This document shows positions 1-6,768 of a stretch of 9,059 nt of DNA, one piece after another (position 1 is the stretch's first letter; each line of letters begins with the position of its first letter). The stretch is from an uncultured Megasphaera sp. (lineage in GTDB: Bacteria > Bacillota > Negativicutes > Veillonellales > Megasphaeraceae): positions 1 through 9,059 of the forward strand of contig NZ_CATWFF010000083.1 of assembly GCF_958350005.1 (NCBI RefSeq). The letters run 5' to 3'. The translations under genes were made by a program, and so were the position numbers. A model generated the notes under the pieces. It was not told the DNA's origin, did not search any database, and saw only the letters and a program-made list of their open reading frames with translations.

Positions 1-13
1 TTGCTAAACATAC

Positions 14-19
14 TGTCAA
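14..19 (-). promoter_or_regulatory. Candidate -35 hexamer of a gene left of the window
   Basis: The minus strand reads TTGACA, a perfect match to the sigma-70/sigma-A -35 consensus, in an AT-rich gap after pyrD. A -10 element at normal spacing would fall outside the window, so only half of the promoter can be inspected. A palindrome lies just upstream at 30-42. A single hexamer match can occur by chance, so this is a weak call. Confidence 0.25.
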
Positions 20-29
20 GACAATGGTC

Positions 30-42
30 TACTAATTTAGTA
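30..42. repeat. 13-base AT-rich palindrome TACTAA-T-TTAGTA
   Basis: Two perfect 6-base inverted arms flank a single central base. It sits between the end of pyrD and the TTGACA hexamer at 14-19. The short centre suits a DNA-binding dimer site better than an RNA hairpin. No regulator can be named from the sequence. Confidence 0.4.
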
Positions 43-70
43 TTAATTTATTTTTCATCGTCATGCCTGT

Positions 71-90
71 TGGCAGCCCCATAGGTGCCA
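71..90 (-). other. Small stem-loop just after the pyrD stop
   Basis: On the minus strand TGGCA pairs with TGCCA, and an inner CC/GG pair can form after a one-base bulge. It begins 5 bases after the pyrD stop codon. No U-tract follows, so it is not a canonical intrinsic terminator. It could protect the 3' end of the pyrKD message or be chance. Confidence 0.3.
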
Positions 91-95
91 CAAGA

Positions 96-1010
96 TTATT
101 CGTTAATCTTGCCGACAATGTCGCTGATATGGGAAATTCCCATGTCGCGGCAGTACTGGTCCATGCCGGCGGCGATTTCCGCTACGGCCCGGGGATTGAC
201 AAAATTATAGGCCCCTACGGCGACGGCACTGGCGCCGGCCAGCATGAATTCAATGGCGTCCTGCCACGACGCAATCCCGCCCAGGCCCAGTACGGGAATC
301 TGCACGGCCTGTGCTGCCTGCCAGACCATGCGCAGCGCTACGGGCTTGACAGCCGGGCCGGACAGACCGCCTGTAATATTGCCGAGCAGCGGCTTTTGCG
401 TATGAATGTCGATAGCCATGCCGGTAAGCGTATTAATGAGAGAAATGGCATCGGCGCCGGCAGCTTCCACGGCCTTTGCCATAACCGTAATATCCGTTAC
501 GTTCGGCGATAACTTCACAATAACCGGCTTGGACGTATGGGTCTTGACACTTTTCGTCACCGCTGCTGCTGCTTCCGGCTGCGTACCAAATACGATGCCC
601 CCTTCTTTGACATTGGGGCAGGAAATATTCACTTCCAGAGCCGTGACGCCGTCTACATCCAGCTGGGCTGCCAGTTCGCCGTATTCTTCGGCAGAACCGG
701 CCGAAATATTGACGATAAACGGCGTGTCATGGACTGCTACTTTCGGCAGAATATCCTGTTTAAACACGGCGACGCCGGGATTTTCCAGACCAATGCAGTT
801 CAGCATCCCTGCCGGCGTTTCAGCGACGCGCACGCCGGGATTGCCAGGCCGCGGCAGGGGCGTAATCCCTTTGGAAATGATGGCGCCAATGCCGTCAATA
901 TCCAGAAAATCTGCATATTCCAGGCCAAAGCCAAAGGTGCCGGAAGCTCCCATGACCGGTGTCTTCATGGGAATGCCGGCAAATGTTACGGCAATTCTGT
1001 TCGTATCCAT
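96..1010 (-). CDS. pyrD: Dihydroorotate dehydrogenase B, catalytic subunit (class 1B)
   Basis: This 304-residue protein is the FMN-binding TIM-barrel subunit that oxidises dihydroorotate to orotate, the fourth step of pyrimidine synthesis, in the cytoplasm. Visible family features are the N-terminal GASGTFGFG segment (21-29), SKGIT with Lys47, the active-site loop NISCPNV with Cys131 as the likely catalytic base, VKLSPN (Lys166), INT (192-194) and the FMN-phosphate loop GLGGI (242-246). A cysteine base, rather than serine, marks class 1. The pyrK partner next door marks class 1B, which passes electrons to NAD+. The ATG overlaps the pyrK stop by one base (TGATG), and a perfect AAAGGAGGT lies 7 bases upstream inside pyrK, so the two are translationally coupled and probably made in equal amounts. 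Length is normal and no key residue is missing. Confidence 0.96.
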   Translation of the reverse strand: MDTNRIAVTFAGIPMKTPVMGASGTFGFGLEYADFLDIDGIGAIISKGITPLPRPGNPGVRVAETPAGMLNCIGLENPGVAVFKQDILPKVAVHDTPFIVNISAGSAEEYGELAAQLDVDGVTALEVNISCPNVKEGGIVFGTQPEAAAAVTKSVKTHTSKPVIVKLSPNVTDITVMAKAVEAAGADAISLINTLTGMAIDIHTQKPLLGNITGGLSGPAVKPVALRMVWQAAQAVQIPVLGLGGIASWQDAIEFMLAGASAVAVGAYNFVNPRAVAEIAAGMDQYCRDMGISHISDIVGKINE

Positions 1011-1771
1011 CAGAAAACCTCCTTTGCCGGAAATACCGGGCCGTCTGCACAGACTTTACGCCGTTTGCCGCTTTGCTTTCCTTCAAAGGTACAGCCCAGA
1101 CAGACACCAATTCCACAGGCCATGCGCTTTTCCATGGACACTTCGCAGGCTACGCCGGCAGCAGCTGACGCTTCGGCAATGGTCTTCATCATCATCGTCG
1201 GCCCGCACGTAGACACGCGGTCAATGGTGTGGTCCGCAAAAATCTGCGGCATTGCCTGGACAGCAAAGCCTTTCATGCCCGCAGTTCCATCGTCAGTAGT
1301 CACGTAAATCTGTGCGGCATAAGGTTCAAAGAATTTCGTCCAGAACGTTTCCGCCGCGGTCTTGCCGCCAACGAGCACGACTGGCTTATCCAGCCGTTTG
1401 GCCAGGAAAATGAGCGGTGCCAGCCCTACGCCGCCGCCGACGAGCAGGACTTTCCCGGGAGCCGTCGAAAAGGTCCCCTTGCCCAGCGGCCCTTCTGCAC
1501 TGATGACGTCGCCGGCCTTCATGGCCTGCATTTCTGCCGTTCCCTTGCCGACAATGCGATAAATAATCGTCACCATCCCCGTTGCCGTATCGGCATCGAC
1601 AATGCCAAAGGGCCGCCGCAGGAAGGTCGTGCCCCCCTCTTTGTGCATATTGACAAACTGACCAGGCTGAGCCTGTGCCGCAATCTGCGGTGCATGAAAT
1701 ACCATGCGCCATACGTCGGGAATAATGGCTTCGTTCACCGTAATTCTTGCATCTTCTAAAAACGTTTTCAC
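1010..1771 (-). CDS. pyrK: Dihydroorotate dehydrogenase B, electron transfer subunit
   Basis: PyrK carries FAD and a [2Fe-2S] cluster and moves electrons from PyrDB's FMN to NAD+ in the cytoplasmic PyrD-PyrK heterotetramer. Using the 253-residue form, the ferredoxin-reductase FAD motif RRPFGI is at 52-57, the nucleotide-binding loop GGGVGLAPL at 112-120, CGP at 189-191, and the C-terminal cluster cysteines are Cys219, Cys224, Cys227 and Cys241 (spacing C-x4-C-x2-C-x13-C), as expected for the family. I prefer the GTG at 1771 because AAAGGATGG lies at the right distance upstream. The GTG at 1789, six codons longer, has only a weak GAGAG upstream and would put that ribosome site inside the gene. 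The gene follows the atp terminator, has its own candidate promoter, and its last codons carry the ribosome site of pyrD. Confidence 0.95.
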   Translation of the reverse strand: MKTFLEDARITVNEAIIPDVWRMVFHAPQIAAQAQPGQFVNMHKEGGTTFLRRPFGIVDADTATGMVTIIYRIVGKGTAEMQAMKAGDVISAEGPLGKGTFSTAPGKVLLVGGGVGLAPLIFLAKRLDKPVVLVGGKTAAETFWTKFFEPYAAQIYVTTDDGTAGMKGFAVQAMPQIFADHTIDRVSTCGPTMMMKTIAEASAAAGVACEVSMEKRMACGIGVCLGCTFEGKQSGKRRKVCADGPVFPAKEVF

Positions 1772-1777
1772 CTGTTC

Positions 1778-1786
1778 CCATCCTTT
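1778..1786 (-). promoter_or_regulatory. Ribosome binding site deciding the pyrK start
   Basis: The minus strand reads AAAGGATGG, with the AAGGA core 9 bases before the GTG at 1771. This favours the GTG at 1771 over the in-frame GTG at 1789. Confidence 0.6.
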
Positions 1787-1813
1787 CACTCTAGTCTCTC
1801 ATGTTCTCATTGT

Positions 1814-1842
1814 ATTGTATCATAGATACGGACCGGGATAAA
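1814..1842 (-). promoter_or_regulatory. Candidate pyrKD promoter (extended -10)
   Basis: On the minus strand TGATACAAT provides a TG-extended -10 (TACAAT at 1819-1814, five of six to consensus). A weak -35, TTTATC (1842-1837), lies 17 bases upstream. The promoter sits between the atp terminator and pyrK. It predicts a leader of only about 35 to 40 bases, which leaves no room for a PyrR-binding anti-terminator and attenuator. Start-site mapping has not been seen; this rests on pattern matching. Confidence 0.5.
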
Positions 1843-1845
1843 TAG

Positions 1846-1897
1846 AAAAAACGGACCCCCCTGCACCGGTCTGATGTACCGGTGCAGAGGAATCCGT
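1846..1897 (-). terminator. Intrinsic terminator of the atp operon
   Basis: On the minus strand a 20-bp stem (arms 1897-1878 and 1870-1851) encloses a 7-base loop. The ten loop-proximal pairs, CTGCACCGGT with ACCGGTGCAG, are perfect Watson-Crick. The outer ten include three U-G wobbles. A run of six T (1851-1846) overlaps the stem base. On the plus strand the three wobbles become A-C mismatches and no T-run follows on the correct side, so the element is built for minus-strand transcription. It lies 28 bases after the atpC stop codon. Confidence 0.93.
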
Positions 1898-1925
1898 CTT
1901 TATATCGTTTCAAAGGCTGTACACG

Positions 1926-2336
1926 TTAGTCCTGTGCTACGTCCAGGCGGCACAAGGCCCGCTTGAGGGCTACTTCTGCCCGTTCGACATCAATATCTTC
2001 GCTGTGGCTTTTCAGCCGGTCTTCAGCGCGTTTTTTCGCTGCTTCAGCGCGATGCACATCAATGTCAGCCGGTTTTTCCGCTGCCGGCGTAACGACGGTG
2101 ACGTTGTTGTTGTTCACTTCCAGGAATCCGGAAGAAACGGCCAGTCTCTGCCGCTTTCCGCCAGCTTCATAGGCCAGAGGCCAGATGTCGAGAGAAGCAA
2201 TGAGCGGCGCATGGCCCGGCATAATGCCCAGCTCGCCGTCCAGTGCGCGAACGGCAACAAACTCCACGTCTTCCTGCAGTACGGCAGCGTCTGGCGTAAT
2301 CACTTCCAGCCGAAACGTTTTACCCTGTTCTGCCAT
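1926..2336 (-). CDS. atpC: ATP synthase F1 subunit epsilon
   Basis: Epsilon (136 residues) sits on the gamma stalk at the c-ring, couples rotation to catalysis and can inhibit ATP hydrolysis. The N-terminal beta-sandwich (about 1-88) has the typical segments RLEVITPD (9-16) and GELGIMPGHAPL (34-45). The C-terminal helical hairpin (about 92-134) contains IDVHRA (92-97) and ALKRALCRL (123-131), which resemble the ATP-binding motif of thermophilic Bacillus epsilon, where bound ATP holds the helices in the non-inhibitory folded state. The two helices repeat each other. The ATG lies 8 bases after an AAGGAG placed in the last codons of atpD, and the intergenic gap is 3 bases. This is the last gene of the operon, followed by a strong terminator. 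Confidence 0.96.
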   Translation of the reverse strand: MAEQGKTFRLEVITPDAAVLQEDVEFVAVRALDGELGIMPGHAPLIASLDIWPLAYEAGGKRQRLAVSSGFLEVNNNNVTVVTPAAEKPADIDVHRAEAAKKRAEDRLKSHSEDIDVERAEVALKRALCRLDVAQD

Positions 2337-2339
2337 ACG

Positions 2340-3755
2340 CTATTCTCCTTTCAGCGTCTTGGCCTTTTCATATGCTTCTTCAATATTGCCTACCATATAG
2401 AAGGCCTGTTCCGGCATATCGTCGCATTTGCCGGACAGAATTTCCTTAAAGCCGGCAATGGTGTCTTTCAGCGTTACATACCGGCCTGGCTGACCTGTAA
2501 ACTGTTCGGCAACAGCGAAAGGCTGGCTGAGGAAACGCTGAATCTTACGGGCCCGGGCAACAGTCAGCTTATCTTCTTCTGACAGTTCATCAATCCCCAG
2601 AATAGCGATGATATCCTGCAGATCATGGTACTTCTGCAGAATTTCCTGGACCGCACGGGCTGTGTGATAATGGTCTTCGCCGATAATGTGCGGGTCCAGA
2701 ATACGGGACGTCGAATCCAGCGGATCGACAGCCGGGTAAATCCCCAGTTCGGCAATCTGACGGGACAGAACGGTCGTCGCATCCAGGTGAGCAAATGTAG
2801 CGGCAGGAGCCGGGTCAGTCAGGTCATCGGCAGGTACATATACGGCCTGTACGGATGTAATGGACCCTTCTTTTGTCGATGTAATCCGTTCCTGCAGGGC
2901 GCCAACGTCTGTGCCCAGTGTCGGCTGATAACCAACGGCTGACGGAATACGGCCCAGCAGTGCCGATACTTCCGAACCGGCCTGAATGAAACGGAAAATG
3001 TTATCAATAAACAGCAGTACGTCTTGATGTTCTTTATCACGGAAATATTCAGCCATCGTAAGGCCCGTCAGGCCGACACGCATACGGGCTCCAGGCGGTT
3101 CGTTCATCTGGCCGTATACCAAGGCGGTCTTGCTGATAACGCCAGATTCCTTCATTTCATTCCACAGGTCATTGCCTTCACGGGTACGTTCACCAACGCC
3201 GGTGAATACGGAATAGCCGCCGTGTTCGGTTGCTACGTTATGAATCAGTTCCATAATGAGGACGGTCTTGCCGACGCCGGCACCACCGAACAGGCCGATT
3301 TTACCGCCTTTGGCATAAGGCGCAATCAAGTCGACGACTTTAATGCCTGTTTCCAGAATTTCCGTGCCCGTCGCCTGGTCTTCAAACTTCGGCGCCGGAC
3401 GGTGAATCGGCCAATAGGCATCGGCTTCTACCTTTTCTTCCCCTTTATCTACAGTCTGGCCCAGAACGTTGAAGATACGGCCCAGCACGCCTTTGCCGAC
3501 AGGAACCTTAATCGGTCCGCCTGTATCTTCCGCTTTCATGCCGCGGACAAGGCCATCTGTAGAACTCATGGAAACACAGCGGACAACGTCGTCGCCCAAG
3601 TGCTGCATAACTTCTGCAATCAGGTCAATCGCCTGGCTGCCTTCCCCGCCTGTAACATGAATGGCATTGTAAATGGAAGGCAAGTCGGCTTCAGAGTCAA
3701 ACCGCACGTCAATGACCGGGCCGATGACCTGAACTACTTTACCAATCTTATTCAT
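2340..3755 (-). CDS. atpD: ATP synthase F1 subunit beta (catalytic)
   Basis: Beta (471 residues) carries the three catalytic sites of the cytoplasmic F1 head. The P-loop GGAGVGKT is at 157-164 with Lys163. The catalytic glutamate lies in GERTREG (Glu189), Walker B is LLFIDN (Asp251), and the segment GSEVSALLGRIPSAVGYQP (260-278) is typical. The DELSEED region (389-395), which contacts gamma and the epsilon inhibitory helices, is intact. Length is normal and no catalytic residue is missing. The ATG is preceded by GAGAGGAG at 9 bases, in the 42-base gap after atpG, where a small hairpin can present this site in its loop. The last codons supply the ribosome site of atpC. Confidence 0.98.
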   Translation of the reverse strand: MNKIGKVVQVIGPVIDVRFDSEADLPSIYNAIHVTGGEGSQAIDLIAEVMQHLGDDVVRCVSMSSTDGLVRGMKAEDTGGPIKVPVGKGVLGRIFNVLGQTVDKGEEKVEADAYWPIHRPAPKFEDQATGTEILETGIKVVDLIAPYAKGGKIGLFGGAGVGKTVLIMELIHNVATEHGGYSVFTGVGERTREGNDLWNEMKESGVISKTALVYGQMNEPPGARMRVGLTGLTMAEYFRDKEHQDVLLFIDNIFRFIQAGSEVSALLGRIPSAVGYQPTLGTDVGALQERITSTKEGSITSVQAVYVPADDLTDPAPAATFAHLDATTVLSRQIAELGIYPAVDPLDSTSRILDPHIIGEDHYHTARAVQEILQKYHDLQDIIAILGIDELSEEDKLTVARARKIQRFLSQPFAVAEQFTGQPGRYVTLKDTIAGFKEILSGKCDDMPEQAFYMVGNIEEAYEKAKTLKGE

Positions 3756-3756
3756 G

Positions 3757-3774
3757 AAGAGATACTCCTCTCTT
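3757..3774 (-). promoter_or_regulatory. Small hairpin with the atpD ribosome site in its loop
   Basis: The minus strand reads AAGAGA-GGAGTA-TCTCTT: a perfect 6-bp stem whose 6-base loop contains the GGAG ribosome site of atpD. It lies in the 42-base gap between gamma and beta. The stem is AU-rich and weak, so it may be chance or may present the site openly. Confidence 0.3.
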
Positions 3775-3797
3775 TCCTTAATTTCAAACCAGCCCGA

Positions 3798-4661
3798 TTA
3801 CTGCAATGCATTGGCACCGCTGACAATTTCTGTCAGTTCATTCGTAATGCCGGCCTGACGGACCTTATTGTAGTGAACCGTCAGTTTTTCAATGAGTTCA
3901 CCGGCATTATCCGTTGCCGACGTCATAGCCGTCATGCGCGCGCCAAGTTCGCTGGCTGCCGACTGGAGAAGGCTGTTGTACACGAGCATGTCCAGATACT
4001 GCGGCAGCAGTGTTTCCAATACGGTCTGCGCGTCGGGAGCAAATAAATACTCTTCTTTCGGTCCTTTGGCGTCAGCATGATCCTGCGGCGTAATAGGCAG
4101 CATCTTGACGGTGCGCACTTCCTGAGACAGAGCGGACTTGAAATTCGTATAAATAATATACACTTCGTCCACTTCACCAGCCAGGAATTTTTTCGTTGCC
4201 AAATGGGCAATTTTCTGCGCATGAACAAGCTGCGGCTTATCGGAAAATCCGCTCCACCGCTGATCAGGAACAACGCGGAGATGCTTCAGGTATTCCGCAG
4301 GCTTACGGCCGGACACGATAAGATAAGACGCACTGCGCGGCTTATTTTTCAGCACATCGACCATGGCTTTGTTGATATTGGAATTAAAGGCACCTGCCAG
4401 GCCTTTATCGGCGCCGACAATGATATAGCATGTTTTGGTGACGCTGTCATGAGGCGTAAACAGTGCAATGCCATCATCGGGAGCGGCAGCAGACAGGCGC
4501 TGCAGCATGCCTTCAATCTTTGCAGTATACGGAGCCGTAGCCAAGGCCCTATCCTGTGCACGGCGCAGTCGTACAGACGATACCATTTTCATTGCTTTGG
4601 TAATCTGCTGGGTATTCGTGACGGATTTAATCCGCCGGTTTATTTCGCGTGCACTCGGCAT
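3798..4661 (-). CDS. atpG: ATP synthase F1 subunit gamma
   Basis: Gamma (287 residues) is the rotating central shaft, inserted in the alpha3beta3 head and seated on the c-ring. The N-terminal helix (about 1-55) has the family pattern EINRRIKSV with ITKAMKMVSS. The C-terminal helix ends in the family signature ITNELTEIVSGA (272-283), which inserts into the head. The middle Rossmann-like domain (about 75-205) is of ordinary length, and the cysteine-containing redox insertion of chloroplast gamma is absent. The ATG lies 8 bases after an AGGAGG made by the last codons of atpA, and the genes are 3 bases apart. Confidence 0.97.
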   Translation of the reverse strand: MPSAREINRRIKSVTNTQQITKAMKMVSSVRLRRAQDRALATAPYTAKIEGMLQRLSAAAPDDGIALFTPHDSVTKTCYIIVGADKGLAGAFNSNINKAMVDVLKNKPRSASYLIVSGRKPAEYLKHLRVVPDQRWSGFSDKPQLVHAQKIAHLATKKFLAGEVDEVYIIYTNFKSALSQEVRTVKMLPITPQDHADAKGPKEEYLFAPDAQTVLETLLPQYLDMLVYNSLLQSAASELGARMTAMTSATDNAGELIEKLTVHYNKVRQAGITNELTEIVSGANALQ

Positions 4662-4664
4662 ACA

Positions 4665-6200
4665 CTATTCCTCCTCTTTAATCAGTTCATGGTTCGTACC
4701 AAACTGCTTCGTGTATTCCCCAATCGCCTTTTGCAGAGCAGCTTCCATATCCTTGCCGAGTTCCTTTGTCTTCTTAATGCTTTCGCCGACTTCCGGATAA
4801 TTTGCATGCATAAACGGAATGAATCCGTTAACAAACTGCTGTACGTCTTCCACCTGAACCGGCATGAGGTAGTTTTTGACGGCCAGGTAAATCTGCATGA
4901 CCTGATCTTCAACAGGCATTGGCTGATACTGCGGCTGAATGAGCAGCTGCATGGTCCGTTCACCTTTGTCGATCTGGGCTTTCGTATTCTTATCCAGGTC
5001 GGAACCGAACTGGGCAAAGGCGGCCAGTTCACGATACTGCGCCAGGTCCAGACGGAGCGTACCGGCAATCTTCTTCATGGCCTTGATCTGTGCGGAACCA
5101 CCGACACGGGATACGGACAGGCCGACGTTAATAGCCGGGCGAATACCGGAGTTGAAGGCTTCTGTTTCCAGGAAGATCTGACCATCTGTAATGGAAATAA
5201 CGTTTGTCGGAATATATGCCGACAAGTCACCGGCAAGAGTTTCAATAATCGGCAGGGCCGTAATAGAGCCGCCGCCTAGTTCATCAGACAGCTTGGCTGC
5301 CCGTTCGAGCAGACGGGAATGTAAGTAAAAGACATCGCCTGGATAGGCTTCACGTCCTGGTGGACGACGGAGCAGCAAACTCATGGCACGGTATGCCTGA
5401 GCATGCTTGGACAAGTCATCGTATACACAGAGTACGTCTTTTCCCTGGTGCATGAAATATTCACCCATGGATACGCCGGCATACGGTGCCAGGTACTGCA
5501 GCGGCGCCCCTTCGGAAGCCGTAGCGGCAACAACGATGGAGTACGCCATGGCGCCGTGTTCTTCCAGCGTGCGGACTACACGGGCAACGGTCGATGCTTT
5601 CTGGCCAATGGCTACGTATACGCAGATAACGCCACTGTCTTTCTGATTCAGAATCGTATCGATAGCAATGGCGGTCTTCCCGGTACCACGGTCACCGATG
5701 ATCAGTTCACGCTGTCCCCGGCCAATAGGAACCATGGCGTCAATGGATTTTAACCCTGTCTGAAGAGGCACTTTAACGGGCTGCCGGTCGGCAATCCCAG
5801 GAGCCTGCACTTCAACGCGGCGTGTTTCCTTGGTCTTAATTTCGCCTTTGCCGTCAATAGGCATCCCCAATGCATTGACAACACGGCCGATCATGGCTTC
5901 ACCGACAGGAACGCTCATAACGTGACCTGTCCGCCGTACCGTATCGCCTTCTTTAATGAGCGAATCGTCGCCGAGCAATACGGCGCCGACATTATCTTCT
6001 TCCAGGTTCATTGCCAGGCCGTACACGCCGTGCGGCAGTTCCAGCAATTCCCCGGACATGGCTTTGTCCAAACCGTAGACATGGGCAATGCCGTCGCCGA
6101 CTTCAAGGACCGTACCGACGTCGTCGACATTCATTTCCACATGATAATCTTCGATTTGTTTCTTGATTATAGCCGTAATTTCTTCTGGCTTCATGTTCAT
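4665..6200 (-). CDS. atpA: ATP synthase F1 subunit alpha
   Basis: Alpha (511 residues) alternates with beta in F1, holds the non-catalytic nucleotide sites and supplies the arginine finger to the catalytic sites. The N-terminal delta-contacting helix and beta-barrel (about 1-95) precede the nucleotide domain. The P-loop is GDRGTGKT (169-176, Lys175), Walker B lies near CVYDD (258-262), the signature RPPGREAYPGDVFY is at 279-292, and the arginine finger is Arg365 in SVSRVGGSA. One oddity is Gly172 in the P-loop, where E. coli and most relatives have Gln172. The ATG overlaps the atpH stop by one base (TAATG), with GAGGTG about 11 bases upstream. A second ATG two codons on (6194) is less well spaced. 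The end of the gene carries the atpG ribosome site. Confidence 0.98.
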   Translation of the reverse strand: MNMKPEEITAIIKKQIEDYHVEMNVDDVGTVLEVGDGIAHVYGLDKAMSGELLELPHGVYGLAMNLEEDNVGAVLLGDDSLIKEGDTVRRTGHVMSVPVGEAMIGRVVNALGMPIDGKGEIKTKETRRVEVQAPGIADRQPVKVPLQTGLKSIDAMVPIGRGQRELIIGDRGTGKTAIAIDTILNQKDSGVICVYVAIGQKASTVARVVRTLEEHGAMAYSIVVAATASEGAPLQYLAPYAGVSMGEYFMHQGKDVLCVYDDLSKHAQAYRAMSLLLRRPPGREAYPGDVFYLHSRLLERAAKLSDELGGGSITALPIIETLAGDLSAYIPTNVISITDGQIFLETEAFNSGIRPAINVGLSVSRVGGSAQIKAMKKIAGTLRLDLAQYRELAAFAQFGSDLDKNTKAQIDKGERTMQLLIQPQYQPMPVEDQVMQIYLAVKNYLMPVQVEDVQQFVNGFIPFMHANYPEVGESIKKTKELGKDMEAALQKAIGEYTKQFGTNHELIKEEE

Positions 6201-6766
6201 TATTCGTTCGTCACCTCATTCATAACGTCTGTCTGCAGTAACGAGTGCTTCATATCCTGAAGCTGGCGCCGCAGGCTTCCGTCGATTAATCTGTCGCCAA
6301 TCTGAACGACAACGCCGCCAATAATAGATGGATCCATATAATACAATGGTTCTATCTTCTTGCCGGTCATCGCTTCCAATCCTGCCAGAAGCTTTGCTTC
6401 CTCCTGTGCCGCCAACGGTTTGACGACGCGAATCTTCGCGACTTCAATCCCCTGTGCGGCCCGAGCCAAGTCTATAAATCCGTCAATGGCAAGAATGATG
6501 GCAGCTTCGCGGCGGCGGTCAATCATGACATATAAAAACTGCATAACCAGCGGTGATACATCGCCGGAAAAGATTTGTTTCAGCGTATCTTTTTTGACAC
6601 TGGCCTGTACGAGAGGATGGCAGATAAATTTCCATAAATCCGGATTTTCCTGCATTCCATCGCGAACAGCCTTCAGCTGCGAACCAAACTCATCAAGTTT
6701 TTTCTGCTCGCTGGCAATATCAAACATAGCCTGGCTGTATTTGCTGTATATGACTTCCGGAATCAT
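6200..6766 (-). CDS. atpH: ATP synthase F1 subunit delta
   Basis: Delta (188 residues; homologue of mitochondrial OSCP) joins the top of the alpha3beta3 head to the b-subunit stalk. The N-terminal six-helix domain (about 1-108) begins with YSKYSQAMFDIA. The C-terminal domain has the family signature around DPSIIGGVVVQIGDRLIDGS (145-164), followed by RRQL. It is slightly longer than the roughly 178 residues usual for the family because of a C-terminal tail (about 178-188). The ATG lies 2 bases after the atpF stop, with AAAGGGG 8 bases upstream inside atpF. Its TAA overlaps the atpA start. Confidence 0.95.
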   Translation of the reverse strand: MIPEVIYSKYSQAMFDIASEQKKLDEFGSQLKAVRDGMQENPDLWKFICHPLVQASVKKDTLKQIFSGDVSPLVMQFLYVMIDRRREAAIILAIDGFIDLARAAQGIEVAKIRVVKPLAAQEEAKLLAGLEAMTGKKIEPLYYMDPSIIGGVVVQIGDRLIDGSLRRQLQDMKHSLLQTDVMNEVTNE

Positions 6767-6768
6767 CG

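Larger units (their letters stand above)
1..95. other. Intergenic region downstream of pyrD
   Basis: No coding region is supported here. The stretch is AT-rich, more so than the coding DNA around it, and follows the pyrD stop codon (TAA at 98-96 on the minus strand). It holds a small stem-loop (71-90), a 13-base palindrome (30-42) and a TTGACA hexamer on the minus strand (19-14). No hairpin followed by a U-run is visible, so either the pyrKD transcript ends further left or it reads through into the next gene outside the window. Confidence 0.6.

Noticed and set aside
71..90. Stem-loop after pyrD as a terminator
   Set aside because: The stem is short with a bulge and no U-tract follows; the downstream AT-rich stretch begins about 15 bases later.
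406..1307. Two long plus-strand open frames opposite pyrD and pyrK
   Set aside because: They overlap each other and two well-supported genes, with no credible promoter or protein family.
3024..4046. Plus-strand open frame of 340 codons opposite atpD and atpG
   Set aside because: It is antisense to two clear ATP synthase genes, spans their junction, resembles no known family, and arises from the codon use of the genes on the other strand.
4077..5279. Plus-strand open frame of 400 codons opposite atpG and atpA
   Set aside because: Same reason: it mirrors strongly conserved genes and its Phe-, Arg- and His-rich composition is typical of an antisense shadow.
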